Below, piece by piece: positions 48,501-60,500 of a stretch of DNA of 64,000 nt. The stretch lies in NCBI GenBank assembly GCA_003013855.2, contig ML058387.1, forward strand, positions 2,418,001 to 2,482,000, read 5' to 3'. The notes beneath the pieces are model-generated. The model did not search any database. It was not told where the DNA came from and saw only the letters and a program-made list of their open reading frames with translations. The stretch's first letter is position 1, and each line of letters opens with the position of its first letter. The DNA comes from Liriodendron chinense. Lineage: Eukaryota > Streptophyta > Magnoliopsida > Magnoliales > Magnoliaceae. The position numbers were made by a program, and so were the translations under genes.

Positions 48501-51500
48501 GTGAGAAGAATTTAACTCATATATATGAGTTGCTTCAGAATATCTTTGCATTCCAGCAAGGAGATAAGAGCGTAGGTTAATATTATTCAGTGTTGAGGGA
48601 TATGTGGGAAGAACTGAACATATATAAATCATTATCGACTGATTATGAAACTATGAGATGGTAGAGAGGAATTTTGTGTTGCCAAATTCCTCTTTGGTCT
48701 TTGTCCTTAGTTTGAGCCTATGTGAGCTCAGATTCTTAGAGGTAGAGAAATTTCATCCGCTACGGAAGAGTTTGCCCATGTTCAACGCGCAATTAGTATA
48801 AATACACAAAATTCATCTACATCTGATCACTCAACGTTTCTTCTTCATTTGGTAGAGAAGATGAAGTCGTGGTGGTTGTGGTTATGACGAGTAAATGTTG
48901 ATAGAGATTTAGGAGGAGGTCATTTTAGAGGTAAGAATACTTTGGGAGGTTGTGGTACAGATTTTGGTGGCACCTGCGGTCATGGTCGTGATAATAGACA
49001 ATATTCTCATTGTGGTCTTTCTAACCACACCATTGATTCATGTTGGGTTCTCACTGGTAGGCTAGCTTGGGCAAATCAGGTTCAATCTTCTAATCTCTAA
49101 GGGCTATGTCTCCAAGCTCATCTCAGCCCATTATGAATCAAGCACCACAGGTGATACAATTACATTGTCCACAGAAAAGTATGCTAGATTGTTAAAAATT
49201 TGTTCCACCCATACATCTTCCTCCACTGCTACTCTTATTTAGTCAGGTATGATATGTCTTGTTTCCTCTGAAAGTGTTCCTTGGGTTATTGATTCTCGAA
49301 CTTCAGTCCATTTGACTGGTAAGCATAGTGTTTTGTCTCAGTTAGATAAGTCTGCTCCTATTTGCACTGTAACATAGCTAACGGCACTGCAATCTGTGTC
49401 TAGGTTGGGTATTGCTAATCCCATTCCATCTCTTCCATTGTCGTTAGCATTATATACTCCTACATTTCCTTTGAGTTTGTTATCGGTAAGGAAGCTAACC
49501 AAATCCTTGAACTGTTCTGTTACATTTTATCCTTCCTATTATGAATTTCAAGATCTAAAGGCAGGGATGATGATAGGTGTAGAACATGAGGTGAATAGTC
49601 TTTACCATCTCGATAGTGAAATAAGTGAAGCTGCACCACAAACAAATAACCTGACCTCATTAGTAGCATTACAGACTTACTCATTCTTCTTTAAGCAAAA
49701 CAGTCTTGTTCTATCGTTATCTTATGTGTCTAAGTTAGAGTGTGAAGCCTGCGAGTTAAACAAGCATGATAGAGTTTTGTTTCCACCTCATGGAAACAAA
49801 AAAGTGAGTCTTTTCTCATTAGTACATTCTAATGTTTGAGGTTTGGTTCGTACTATTAGTTTATTCAATTGCAAATACTTTATTATTTTTGTAGACAACT
49901 ATTCTCGCATGACATAGTTATACATAAATGAAAGATCACTCTGAAATGTTTTCTTCCTTTGAGGAATTTTATATGGAAGCGCAATCACGATTCAATGCTA
50001 AGGTATGAATTTTATGTTCATATAATGCTAGGAAATATGTGTCTGGTAAATTTAATTCATCTCTCATCAATGGCATTATTAATCAAACCTTGTGTGGACA
50101 CATGCCACCACAAAATGGTGTAACTGAATGAAAAAATCAACATTTACTTGATGGTGCCACAACATTGTTATTAAATATGAAGGTTCCGAAAATGTTTTGG
50201 AGTGATGCAGTCTTAGCTGCATGCCATATGATAAATCAAATGCCTTCATCTATCTTAGATAGTAAATTCCCTTTTTCTGTTTCATGTCCTAGTATTCTCA
50301 CGTTTTCCATTCCTCCCAACATGTTCACTTGTGTGTGTTTTGTACATAGGTTAGATCATGTTCTTAACAAGTTTGAACCAAAGGTCATCAAGTGTATCTT
50401 TGATGCGGACACAAAATCATTCAAGGTGTACCAACGGAGAAGGCGCTAACATAGGCGATTATTGAGGAACTGAAGACCCGCTGAAAACCCTTCACATGTG
50501 ATTGGACACATAGAAGACCCCACTTAGGGAAGACACATGTGAAGGAAGAAAAGAGAAGAAACGAAGATACATCTTCGAGCGCCCGACCACTGCCTTCGGG
50601 CGCCCCATCGGGCACCCGAACTTTCCCTGACGACCGCCCGAACCTCTCTGGAGGTTTTCGGACAACTTCAGGCGACCGATCGGGCGCCCGAACTTGTCCG
50701 CACTTTTGTTTATTTACGCGTTTTGCTTAGTTTTAGGGGTATTTTAGTAATTTTATGTCTTTTATTTGCTTGTTTAAGTGGGCTAAGCCCTAAAAACGGA
50801 TTAGTTGATTATTATTAAGCCTCTTGGTGCTTCTTCTCTCTCTCTCTCTTCTCTCTCTCTCATGGTGATGTTTCTTCTTCCTTGATAACACTTTTCTTCT
50901 AATAACTTCTTGTGCCCCTCCTAATCCTTCTTCCAAGTAATTCTATCTTTTATAAACATATTTGCTTCATTAGCCACAATCCCAAAATCTGATTTTGAGT
51001 ATAAACCCTAAAGTTTTCAGATTTTCAAATCCCTAATTCGAAATTCCTTGATTTTCTGGATTAGAGATTCCTCTTGATTGATTGAGTTATAGCCATGCAA
51101 GATCGAGAGGTCCTATCCCTTGCCGGATCCAACCCTAGCTATACTTGAAATTCAAACTTCGTGGTTGTGACGATTGGCCCAATCCATTGCAAGCTCCTTG
51201 TGGATTTTCTTAATTTATGATGAGTGATTCTGAATTTTAAATTATTTATTTCTTTTATTTTCCGCTGTTTAATTATGTTCATGAGCATGCATCATAATTA
51301 GGGCTGTCCTACGTCAATCTTCCTTAGAAACTCACATACCCAATGAGGATAAAAATGCCATAATCCAATCTCGCATACAACGTTTAGTTCTTACCTTTGC
51401 AGGTCTACTCTAAATGTTCCAAGCGTGATAAGGAAGTTCATACCATCGGGCCTCCCACTAATTTTCCTACTTCATCAGAAGATCGTCCTCCTGAATCTTC

Positions 51501-54500
51501 GTATTTAGTGTATAACGAAGGCGTTTTACCCATCACTCTTCGCAAGGGTATATGTTCTTTTACTAATATCCTATTTCTCAGTTTTTTCTTTGTTGGTTTA
51601 TCTCCTTCTGAAAATTTGAATTTTTTCCTTGGTTGGGTTTTTTTTTTTTTTTCAAAGATATTGAATTTATTAAAAGCCACTAGGGCATGAGAAACAAGAA
51701 AAAGAAAGAAAAGAGGGAAATAAAAAGAAAAATTACAGCGGGTCCCTAGCCAGGTTCCAGTCCCTTATATACATCTGAACCCTAGAAACAACCCCATGAA
51801 TCGATCCTGAATAGTTACGAAACCAGCGGTTGTTTCTTTCTTTGCACGTAGCCCAAAGAACTGCAAGTAAAGCTCACTTCCATAGAGAGTATTTCCCCCT
51901 AATTCTAACCGCATGCCAAGAACGAAAGAGGATTTCAATCGAGGAGGGCATTACCCAGAGCCTATCGAAGCCAGCGAGCACCTCACTCCAAACGTTGGAT
52001 GCAAAGGGGCAGTGGATAAAAACATGATCCACCAATTCCTCATCCTCAAGGCACAAGATAAAAACATTCGCAAGAATTAAGCCCCTCTTCAGCAAATTGT
52101 CAATGGAAAGCATGCGGTTTCTCTCTGCGAACCAAGCAAAGGCAGCCACTTTCGGAGGGGCCCCGTATGACCAAACCGAACCTGTATGAGTGGCAGCAAC
52201 TGAAGGACCAGACTAAGTCAATAGACGGTAAAAAGATGTAACCAAGAAAAGCCTGGACTTGTCAGACCAACACACCTGAGAATCAAAGGAACTCGTGGAA
52301 GGTGCAAAGCTCTGCAGGCATGAAAGGAGGAGGATGAGCTCTTCAAGTTCAGAATCAGTTAGGTTGTGGCAACGTGGAGGCACACAGATCCCCAAAGTCT
52401 CGTCCACAGAAAATCAATCAACCACTGTGATACGAGGGTTAGGACAAAGGCGAGCCCGAGGGGGGAATTCCACAGTAAGCAGAGCATCGCCACACCAAGA
52501 ATCCTCCCAAAATCTAACCCTTGAAACATCACCAATATCAAACTTCATACCTGAGAAGACACTTTGGGCTGTTCAACCGTAGAACATTGGGTTAAGTGGT
52601 CAACCGTAGAGGGTTTAGTTAGAACATTAGGGATCAAGGTCTGTTTAGAAATTATAGACTGGTTTAAGTGTTCAACCATTAACAGATTAAAAGCTTAATC
52701 TGGTGTTGGGGTGGGGACAGATTTTGGTGGGGTATAGGTTGAAGGTGGACAGATTAGCGAGGACTGTTTAGGTTGCAAGTTGGAGCTGAAACAAGGAAGG
52801 TGGTCAAATCTCGGAACAGCTTTTGTGTTGTTTAGGAGCCGGGTGACAGTATGGCACCAGTTTAAGGTCAGTTAGGGGCTCGATTATTAGTTGCAGGTGG
52901 AGATGATTTTAGACACTGTTTGTGGGCTGATTTAGGAAATGTTGTAGGTTGGTTATTGGTGAAACAGAAGGCAGCTTTATAGGCCATCTGTGGGTATAGG
53001 ATTGTTTGGGGTTACACGTGGACAATCACCGGGTAGCGAAAGGTGGTAATACAATGAATTTACAGAAGCATGGCTATGGTTAAAGGAATTGGGGTAGAAT
53101 GGAATTCTATAGGACCTAGAGTTATGGGAAAATAGCATGGTGTGCCGTAATGACCATTATGGGGCCGTAACGACCATTACGTAACAGTAATGATGGCAGT
53201 TGTTATGTAAAGGTAATGCTGGCAGCTGTTGCGTAATGGTAAACATTGGCAACCATTGCACACTATAGGGTCGTAATGGCTGTAACGGCTATTACAGAAA
53301 AAAATGACCCGTGACGCCCATTACAGCCTCGTAATGGCTCATTACAGAGCTGATAAAGGTTTTTTTTTAATTTTTTCACAGGGCAAAAAAAAAAAAAAAA
53401 GACCGTAACGGCCATTACGGCCACCATTACCATTACGGAATACGTTGGAAAATCGGGTTTCATAGTATATGGTTAACGAATTAGGAAATAGAGTTACGGT
53501 CTTAGGCTGGGGGGCAGATTCGGGGAAGATGGCAGGAAAAAAGAATCAAAAGGGAAGAACAAATTCACACGAAGGAACTTATTCTTGTACCAAATTCATG
53601 TATTGAACTAAAAGGGAACCAAAATGAAAGTGAATAGGTATGCACATATACCTCTTCAATGATCAATTCCTCTAAGATTAGCACACTATCGATAATATAT
53701 GCCAAAGATAGATAATAAAGCAGAAATAATGGACTGCTGGGCTGTATAGATCGAAACAAAAGATGCTCTACAGTTTGTATACAGAGCATATAAAGGTGTA
53801 TAGTTTGGCTAGTGGGCCCTACAGTCCAACTGGGTTGGTATAAAGAACCATTTGAATGGACTTCCCACTCCAATTGGATGTCCAACATGAACTGATATGT
53901 CCCATGTGTGTGAATGGGGTCCACCCTAGTCCCTAGCCCTCTTTTGATACACATGTAATGTGTGGCCTGGATGCATCATGTTCCTAACCCAGTGCATTTG
54001 TATACTGCTACCAAACAGACCCTTAACTATGAGAAAATGTACCTATATACTTAAAACACATGAATACCAAAATATGCCTTCATATGCTCGAAGTATACCT
54101 ATTGCATAACTAGATCCTACCCAAATTAATCCAAAATCACTTGAAGGAAGCCCAGAGAAAGCCACAAGAACCAATCAAAGAATGCATTTACCCATTCTTT
54201 GTATTTGCCCAAAAAAGGTACAGCCTTAACATTTCAAGATTGGTGAACTTACATGGGGCTCTTTGCATTTTAATAGATTTATATAACTATTAATCAATAA
54301 ATATGTATATGTTTAGGGTGGTTTGTAAAATGCTTGGAACTCGAATGAAGCCATTTAAATGATAAAAATACCCTTTTTACATTCCTCTTTGAAGAATTTC
54401 AAGGGTGTTTCATCAGCCTGGGGGCATTTCTGTCATCTTTATAGTTGAGTATCCATCAATTTCTCACAAAACCAAAAAGCCATTCACAAGTTCACTGTTT

Positions 54501-57500
54501 CTATTTTGCTGTTTTTATATCCTATTCATCAAATTATCAATGCATAACAACATGTGCCACAGTTTCCTTTTTAAAGAAAGACATCTACGCAACTCTTCAA
54601 TCCACATCAATCACACAAATTGTATGAGAAGTGATTACTGTAGTGTACATTATCAAAAAGAGAACACAGTAAGGACTAAGGACTTCCTTTTCTTCTAGTT
54701 TTGAAGTAGTCGCATCGAAATATTGAATCCGGAGCATGTACGTGAGGAAAATAAGGAGACTACAATGAAACATGAGTGGGTTTAATTGCCAATCCACATG
54801 CCTCGGTGCCAAGTACGAAAAAGGGTAGTTACCTGAGCAGCTTCGTTATAAGCATTTTTTGTCCATATAGATATCTTTTCCTGCTTTGCTCGTGCATTAA
54901 CAACAGCTCCACAAATTTCATCACCATAGTCAAACTGTTCGCCAATCATTGCCAACAACTAGTAGAAAAAAATACAGAAGATTTTCAGCAATCTTAATCA
55001 TAAATATTACTACATATAAATATATTCTATTTGGTTTAGCACTGTCAACAGGCCAGCCCCGGACCGGACAGAGTCTGTCCAAGCCTGGCCCACAAAGCAA
55101 GACCTAGACCTAAGACCTTGAGGGGCCAAAATAAACAGGCCCAAGCCCATCCCGTGATGATTATGCATGGCCTCCGCGAAGTAAGATCTAGGCCTGAGAC
55201 CATGATGGGCCAAAACAAACAGGCCCAAGTCCATCCCGTGATGATTATGCATGGCCCTAGCCCGAGTACGGCCACCCACTTTTTGAAAGATTTGGGTTTC
55301 CATTAAGTGTACCCACCATCAATATGTCAAAAATCCCCTGAAATCGTTAAAGTCAGGTCAGGACTGACTCGGGCGTCCCTGACAGGCTCTTAAAGCCTGA
55401 GCAGGTTACTAAACAGGCATAAATTTTAGGCACAGGCCTGGCCCTTGGGCTTACTATTCCAGCCCAAGCTTGGCCCGAAGCCACAACAGCCAGCCCAGCC
55501 CATTGACAGCCCTATATATCATATTGCAACATAGAATAAAATATTCCGACAGGGACAGAAGCATACGGTATGTAACCACCACATATCAGCCTTCCCTTTG
55601 AGAGAACGTATGGTCCACTTCCCTCCATTGGCACAAACTGGGTCCTCCCACTTTGGTTCAATTTTGTACTTAAAACAAAGGAAGTCTGCACCAGGGCCCA
55701 ACTTGCTTGGATGACTTAAGTTATTGTAAAGGCTGAAGGCAGAATGAATGTTTGCAATAAATTTGTCAGAATCTACTGATCACTTATGCAAGCATAGAAC
55801 TAAAGTTTGGCCAATCTGTCAACAACCGCTAGAAACTTCTTTTAGTGGAAAGATCAACCAGTAGCTGCTGTGTACGGTAACCTTCCCATGCACAGTTGCA
55901 TCTGGACTTGATTGCATTCACATCACCTATCTGGACCATCCATTAGATCCAGTACACTCTTCTTCCGCTAGTGCAAAAATTTCCCAGAGACTCTTAAATA
56001 TCCTTACAAAGAACCTGGCCTTGTAAGAACCACCTTTTCCAACTATTTGTGCATGCCACTGACTGGAAATTTCAGATCATCCAGTCAGTATGAATTTTTC
56101 AAGGTAGCCTACAAATGGAGAGGCAAGTCAAATGGATGATCGAGAAAGACAATATGGATTTTCACATTTAAATCCAACTATGAACATGGGAAGGAACCAA
56201 TGCACATAGTCAACTAGATCATTCTCTTTCAATTAATAACATGCAAATTACAGCAAGAGGATTGTTCAACTACATTCCACTGGGTCTGAACTTCACATGC
56301 AATGGTTTGCACATGCACCAACATGTCACATCTGCATGACACCCAAGCCCAGTATAAAGGTGGGTACCTCTGAGAAGATCACCTGGTGTAAAATTCAGCC
56401 GATGCCCTCATCAGGTAGGTCACCTTGTACAAAAACAATGGATGCTTTGATCAGACCTGTCAACAGTCTGATTTAACATACACCTGTTTCCCACCTTATA
56501 AGGTGCACTGGCCTTTTTTTTTTTTGGTGCCAATTGTTCTCCATGCATGGGCCCACCTTTTGCATCACTCAGATGTTGTAAACACATGATCCATTGCCCT
56601 ATGTGCACCAATTGCATGTAAACTTCAGATGCAATGCATTGCAAGTGGACATGCCCTTAGAATTATAAAATGAACAACAATTAAATAACCCCCTGAGAGA
56701 AGTAATACATGTAACCACAACATATCTTGGCATCTTAATCCATGATTTAGGCCCCACTTTGGAGGACATTCAAATGCTCTTCTAACCTACTAACTTCAAA
56801 ATAATTCGCAGAGAAGTAAAAACAATAATAAGCATCCTAAGACTCCTAAACTCTCCTACTAATTACACCAATCTCAGTGTGTACGTGCAAGCTGAATCCT
56901 TGTGCCTATGTGTCAAACTCATGAATTACACATCCTAGCTGTGGCTGCATTAGACACCCTGTTGTTGGAAGAAACTCACCCTACAACAGTGTTTTAAATA
57001 GCGAATAGCATGTAGCGTAGCCTTCACCCCTTTGAACCGTGAGGCGTAAGCTACATGGCGCGTAGCGTTACGCTACACACTACTTAGATTTTATCAAGTT
57101 TTCACTTGGTTGCACCAAATTATATGATTAATAAAATAATTTAACAAATTTGCATGATATTTGATGCAACCAAATGCAATCTAAAGTAATAGCAAGGGGT
57201 GATTATTAAGTATGAAAGTGAAGAAAGAGCGACAAAACTGGTTTAAAACTGTTTCTTATATTATTTTACTAAAAGCATTGAAAAGACTAATGAATTTTCA
57301 TTGAAATAGAAAAATGTAACAAATCATTAAAAACATTATTGATTTTAATTTTATAGAGAAAAATGACTTGGAATGTGAGCTATGTAGCATGTAGCGTAGT
57401 CTATTTAGCATGTAGCATATCCAAATTAATCATGTAGCATAGGCTACATGCAACTTAAGCTATTTTCATGACCTATGTAGCGTTTAGGCTAAGCTACGCT

Positions 57501-60500
57501 ACGTAGAGTAAGCTACACGCTACATAGCGTAGCTATTTAAAACACTTCCCTACAGTCAAAATTGTTGGTTTTTTTTATAGGTAAGCAAACCCAAGATGTC
57601 AGTGTTGAAAAGAAAAGTTGTCCACCATTGAGTTACGGACTTGAACCCTAAATTTAAATTGTCATTGCCATTTGAACTGAATACATTTTTGTATCACACT
57701 TCCTTCAACTTCAGTGGAAGTTCATGATTTAATCCACCATGTCTTATCAGTTTCATAGGATGGCTCTGTAGATCAACATGTCATTCAGCCTTCGGCATCT
57801 TCTCAACATGATGCACATAATTTGATCACCGTTTTCTCCGACTGATAGGATTGTTAATCCAGCATAAGTGACGACGACTTGAAGACATCCATATGTCTCA
57901 ACCAAATAGTTAAGAGACTTGGGTAGGATTTGCTTAGCAAGTGCATAAGATGTTTTAAGATCTTAATACTTATTATAGAAAATTGGTGAGAGAATAAGTG
58001 ATTACAAAAGGGGGTGTGCCTTTGCCTTTTAATGGATATTATCAACCAATTTGTGAAATTTAACTTTGTAGTGAGCTTTTAGGAGGCCTTTTTCCCACGA
58101 AGAGAGCCTTTTTTTTTTTTTTTCAGGTCAGATCCACTACAAAGCTTTGTAGGATAAGCTTAACCTACAAAGCAATGTGTGGGGGCCACCCTGATGTATG
58201 CATAACAACTAACAACCAATCCGTCCATCATGTGTGCCCCTCTTGCTCTTCTTGTATGCTCCAAAAATCAGGTCGATCCAAAACTCATACAAGCCATACC
58301 ATGTTAAATCATGTCCAAGGGGTCATTTGGCAACACCAGTTTAGGTGTATTTGAGCGCATTCGGAATCCAAAGTCATTTGGTTGTGTGGATTCGGAGGTA
58401 AATGGAATCGGACGTCATTAAAATACACAGTTTTGGTGTGTTTTGAAATCTCATCCTTTTGCTGTGATTCCAGGGTAATTGGAGTTAAATGTCTTTTTTG
58501 GCTACATTTTAAGACAGGTGAATCGCACTTGTAACAAAGGTGTCACCGGGCTACTAGTCCATTGTGCACGTGGCATGCTGATGATACCCCAAAACAATCT
58601 AATTATCAGTTGAATCACTAAAGTCACATCAATAGAATGATACAAACAGTCCAAACATTGGTCATGTAAATCGACGGTTAAAAAGCATTTAATTGGCAAG
58701 TCGCTTGTTTATGATCCTTATGCTTGTGGCCAACTTGGGGCTCAGAATTTTGTTATTTTTAGCCAAAGTAGATATTTCAATGGGCTTATTACGATCATTC
58801 TATCAAATAGCACATATGTACACTAATTTCGGACATTAAAGTTGATTTAGTAATCAAATTCAAGTTCCTGTAAATATACTACAAAATTTTAATGCATTCC
58901 TATTTTTGGATTCTAATGCATTCCAAAGACAAGCTGCCAAACACAACTGAGGATTGGAATCAGGCATAATTGTGATTTGGATTCCAACGCATTCCTGCTA
59001 TAGGCTCCCAAACGAACCCTAAAAACTCTAAAATGATGTGTTGCAGGCCACTTGAGTTTTGGAATGGCATGATTTTCAAGTGTCCATTCGTCTAGATCAG
59101 GCACAACCTTTGAAAGGATGGATGGCATATTAAAAGTACATGGATGTTGGGAAAACCGACGGCAGAAGCGAATCAAATGAGCAAACCACCATGGCAATCA
59201 CACAAGCAACAATCAAACACACACAAGAAGGCAATCCAAATTTAACGTGGGAAAACCCCCTCACGGGTAAAAAACCACGGCACAAAGCGAACAATCCACT
59301 ATAATATCAGAAGTTACAAGAGATAAAAGAAACAAAACCGGATCACAAGCATACAAGAGAAATCCCAAGCTACCCAAAGCTTATTCTCACATGAGACGGA
59401 CAAGCACCGTCCTTTTCCTCATCCTAGAGAACCCAAGCTTTCCCCAAGCTTTTTCTTTTGCCCTAGAAATCTCTCAATCCCCTCTAGGAAACCTGGTCCC
59501 AATGGCAAAACTCTTAACCCCGAATTACACCTCTTAAATAGGCAACAAACTGGAATTAGAAACACCTTACGCAAAACCACACAAGAAACTAACTTGAATT
59601 AGGATACCTATCGACCGGTCGCGGGCCCTTGTTGCAGAAGATTTAAGGCGTCCGATTCCAACAATCTCCACCACGTCTCCAATCTTCATGCAACACCTTG
59701 CCACGCACCATCTTCAATCTCTACTTCGTCGTCATCATAGCTCCACCACTTCTCATGCCTCATCGACTCTATCCTTGCACCTTCACGCACCTTGTCACTC
59801 TTCTCATGTGGCCCTTTGGCTCTTGCCACATACGAGCAACCGTGGATCCCGCTGCCGATCTCTCAGCTCCACCATGAATAGTGCTCCCGATCAAACCCGA
59901 TCGTAGCTGATGAATCTGATTGAGATATTGGCGTCCTGATCCACCTTCTTCCACTCTACTTCTTTCATAGATGCCAATCGTTTTCCATATTTTTCTTTTA
60001 CGGAATACTTCTTTGTGTTAAATCCCATGCTTGAAGACTCCATCGATACCTTGTCTCAGATTCCGATTTACCTCCCAACGATTAATCTGATACCACTTGT
60101 TGGGAAAACCGACGGCAGAAGCGAATCAAACGAGCAAACCACCATGGCAATCACACAAGCAACAATCAAACATACACAATAAGGAAATCCAAATTTAACG
60201 TGGAAAAACCCCCTCACAGGTAAAAAATCACGGCACAAAGCGAACAATCCACTATGATATCAGAAGTAACAAGAGATAAAAGAAACAAAACCGGATCACA
60301 AGCCCACAAGCTACCCAAAGCTTATTCTCACATGAGACGGACAAGCACCATCCTTTTCCTCATCCCAGAGAACCCCAGGCTTTCCCCAAGCTTGTTCTTT
60401 TGCCCTAGAAATATCTCAATCCCCTCTAGGAAACCTGGCCCCAATGGCAAAACTCTTAATCCCGAATTACACCCCTTAAATAAGCAGCAAACCGAATTTG

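Larger units (their letters stand above)
45800..51640 (+). mobile_element. Decayed Copia LTR retrotransposon, interrupted
   Basis: The 5' LTR appears to run from about 45800 to 47726, ending in 'caagaaca', with the LINE inside it. The primer-binding site TGGTATCAGAG (47727) matches the initiator tRNA-Met 3' end, as usual in Copia. Gag (48224-48577) has the UBN2-type core. A zinc-knuckle-like HCGLSNHT..C.W lies at about 49015-49060. The protease site reads DSRT instead of DSGA (about 49283). The GAG-pre-integrase zone (49480-49838, CEACELNKH) and integrase pieces (49840-50440) have in-frame stops. Reverse transcriptase is missing. A remnant of the linker before RT (VYSKC...LPITLRKG) lies at 51397-51560. 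No 3' LTR found. Antisense to eIF4E. Dead. Confidence 0.75.
45662..54832 (-). other. eIF4E intron 3 (9,171 bp)
   Basis: Holds, from the exon 4 side: a 29-bp direct repeat (45711-45739 and 45757-45785), a Copia LTR split by a LINE, the rest of a decayed Copia element, an ~0.95 kb insertion, a second LINE on the gene's own strand, a palindromic TAACGGCCATTACGG-type repeat (53137-53465), and about 1.3 kb of unrecognised DNA before exon 3. Confidence 0.8.
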
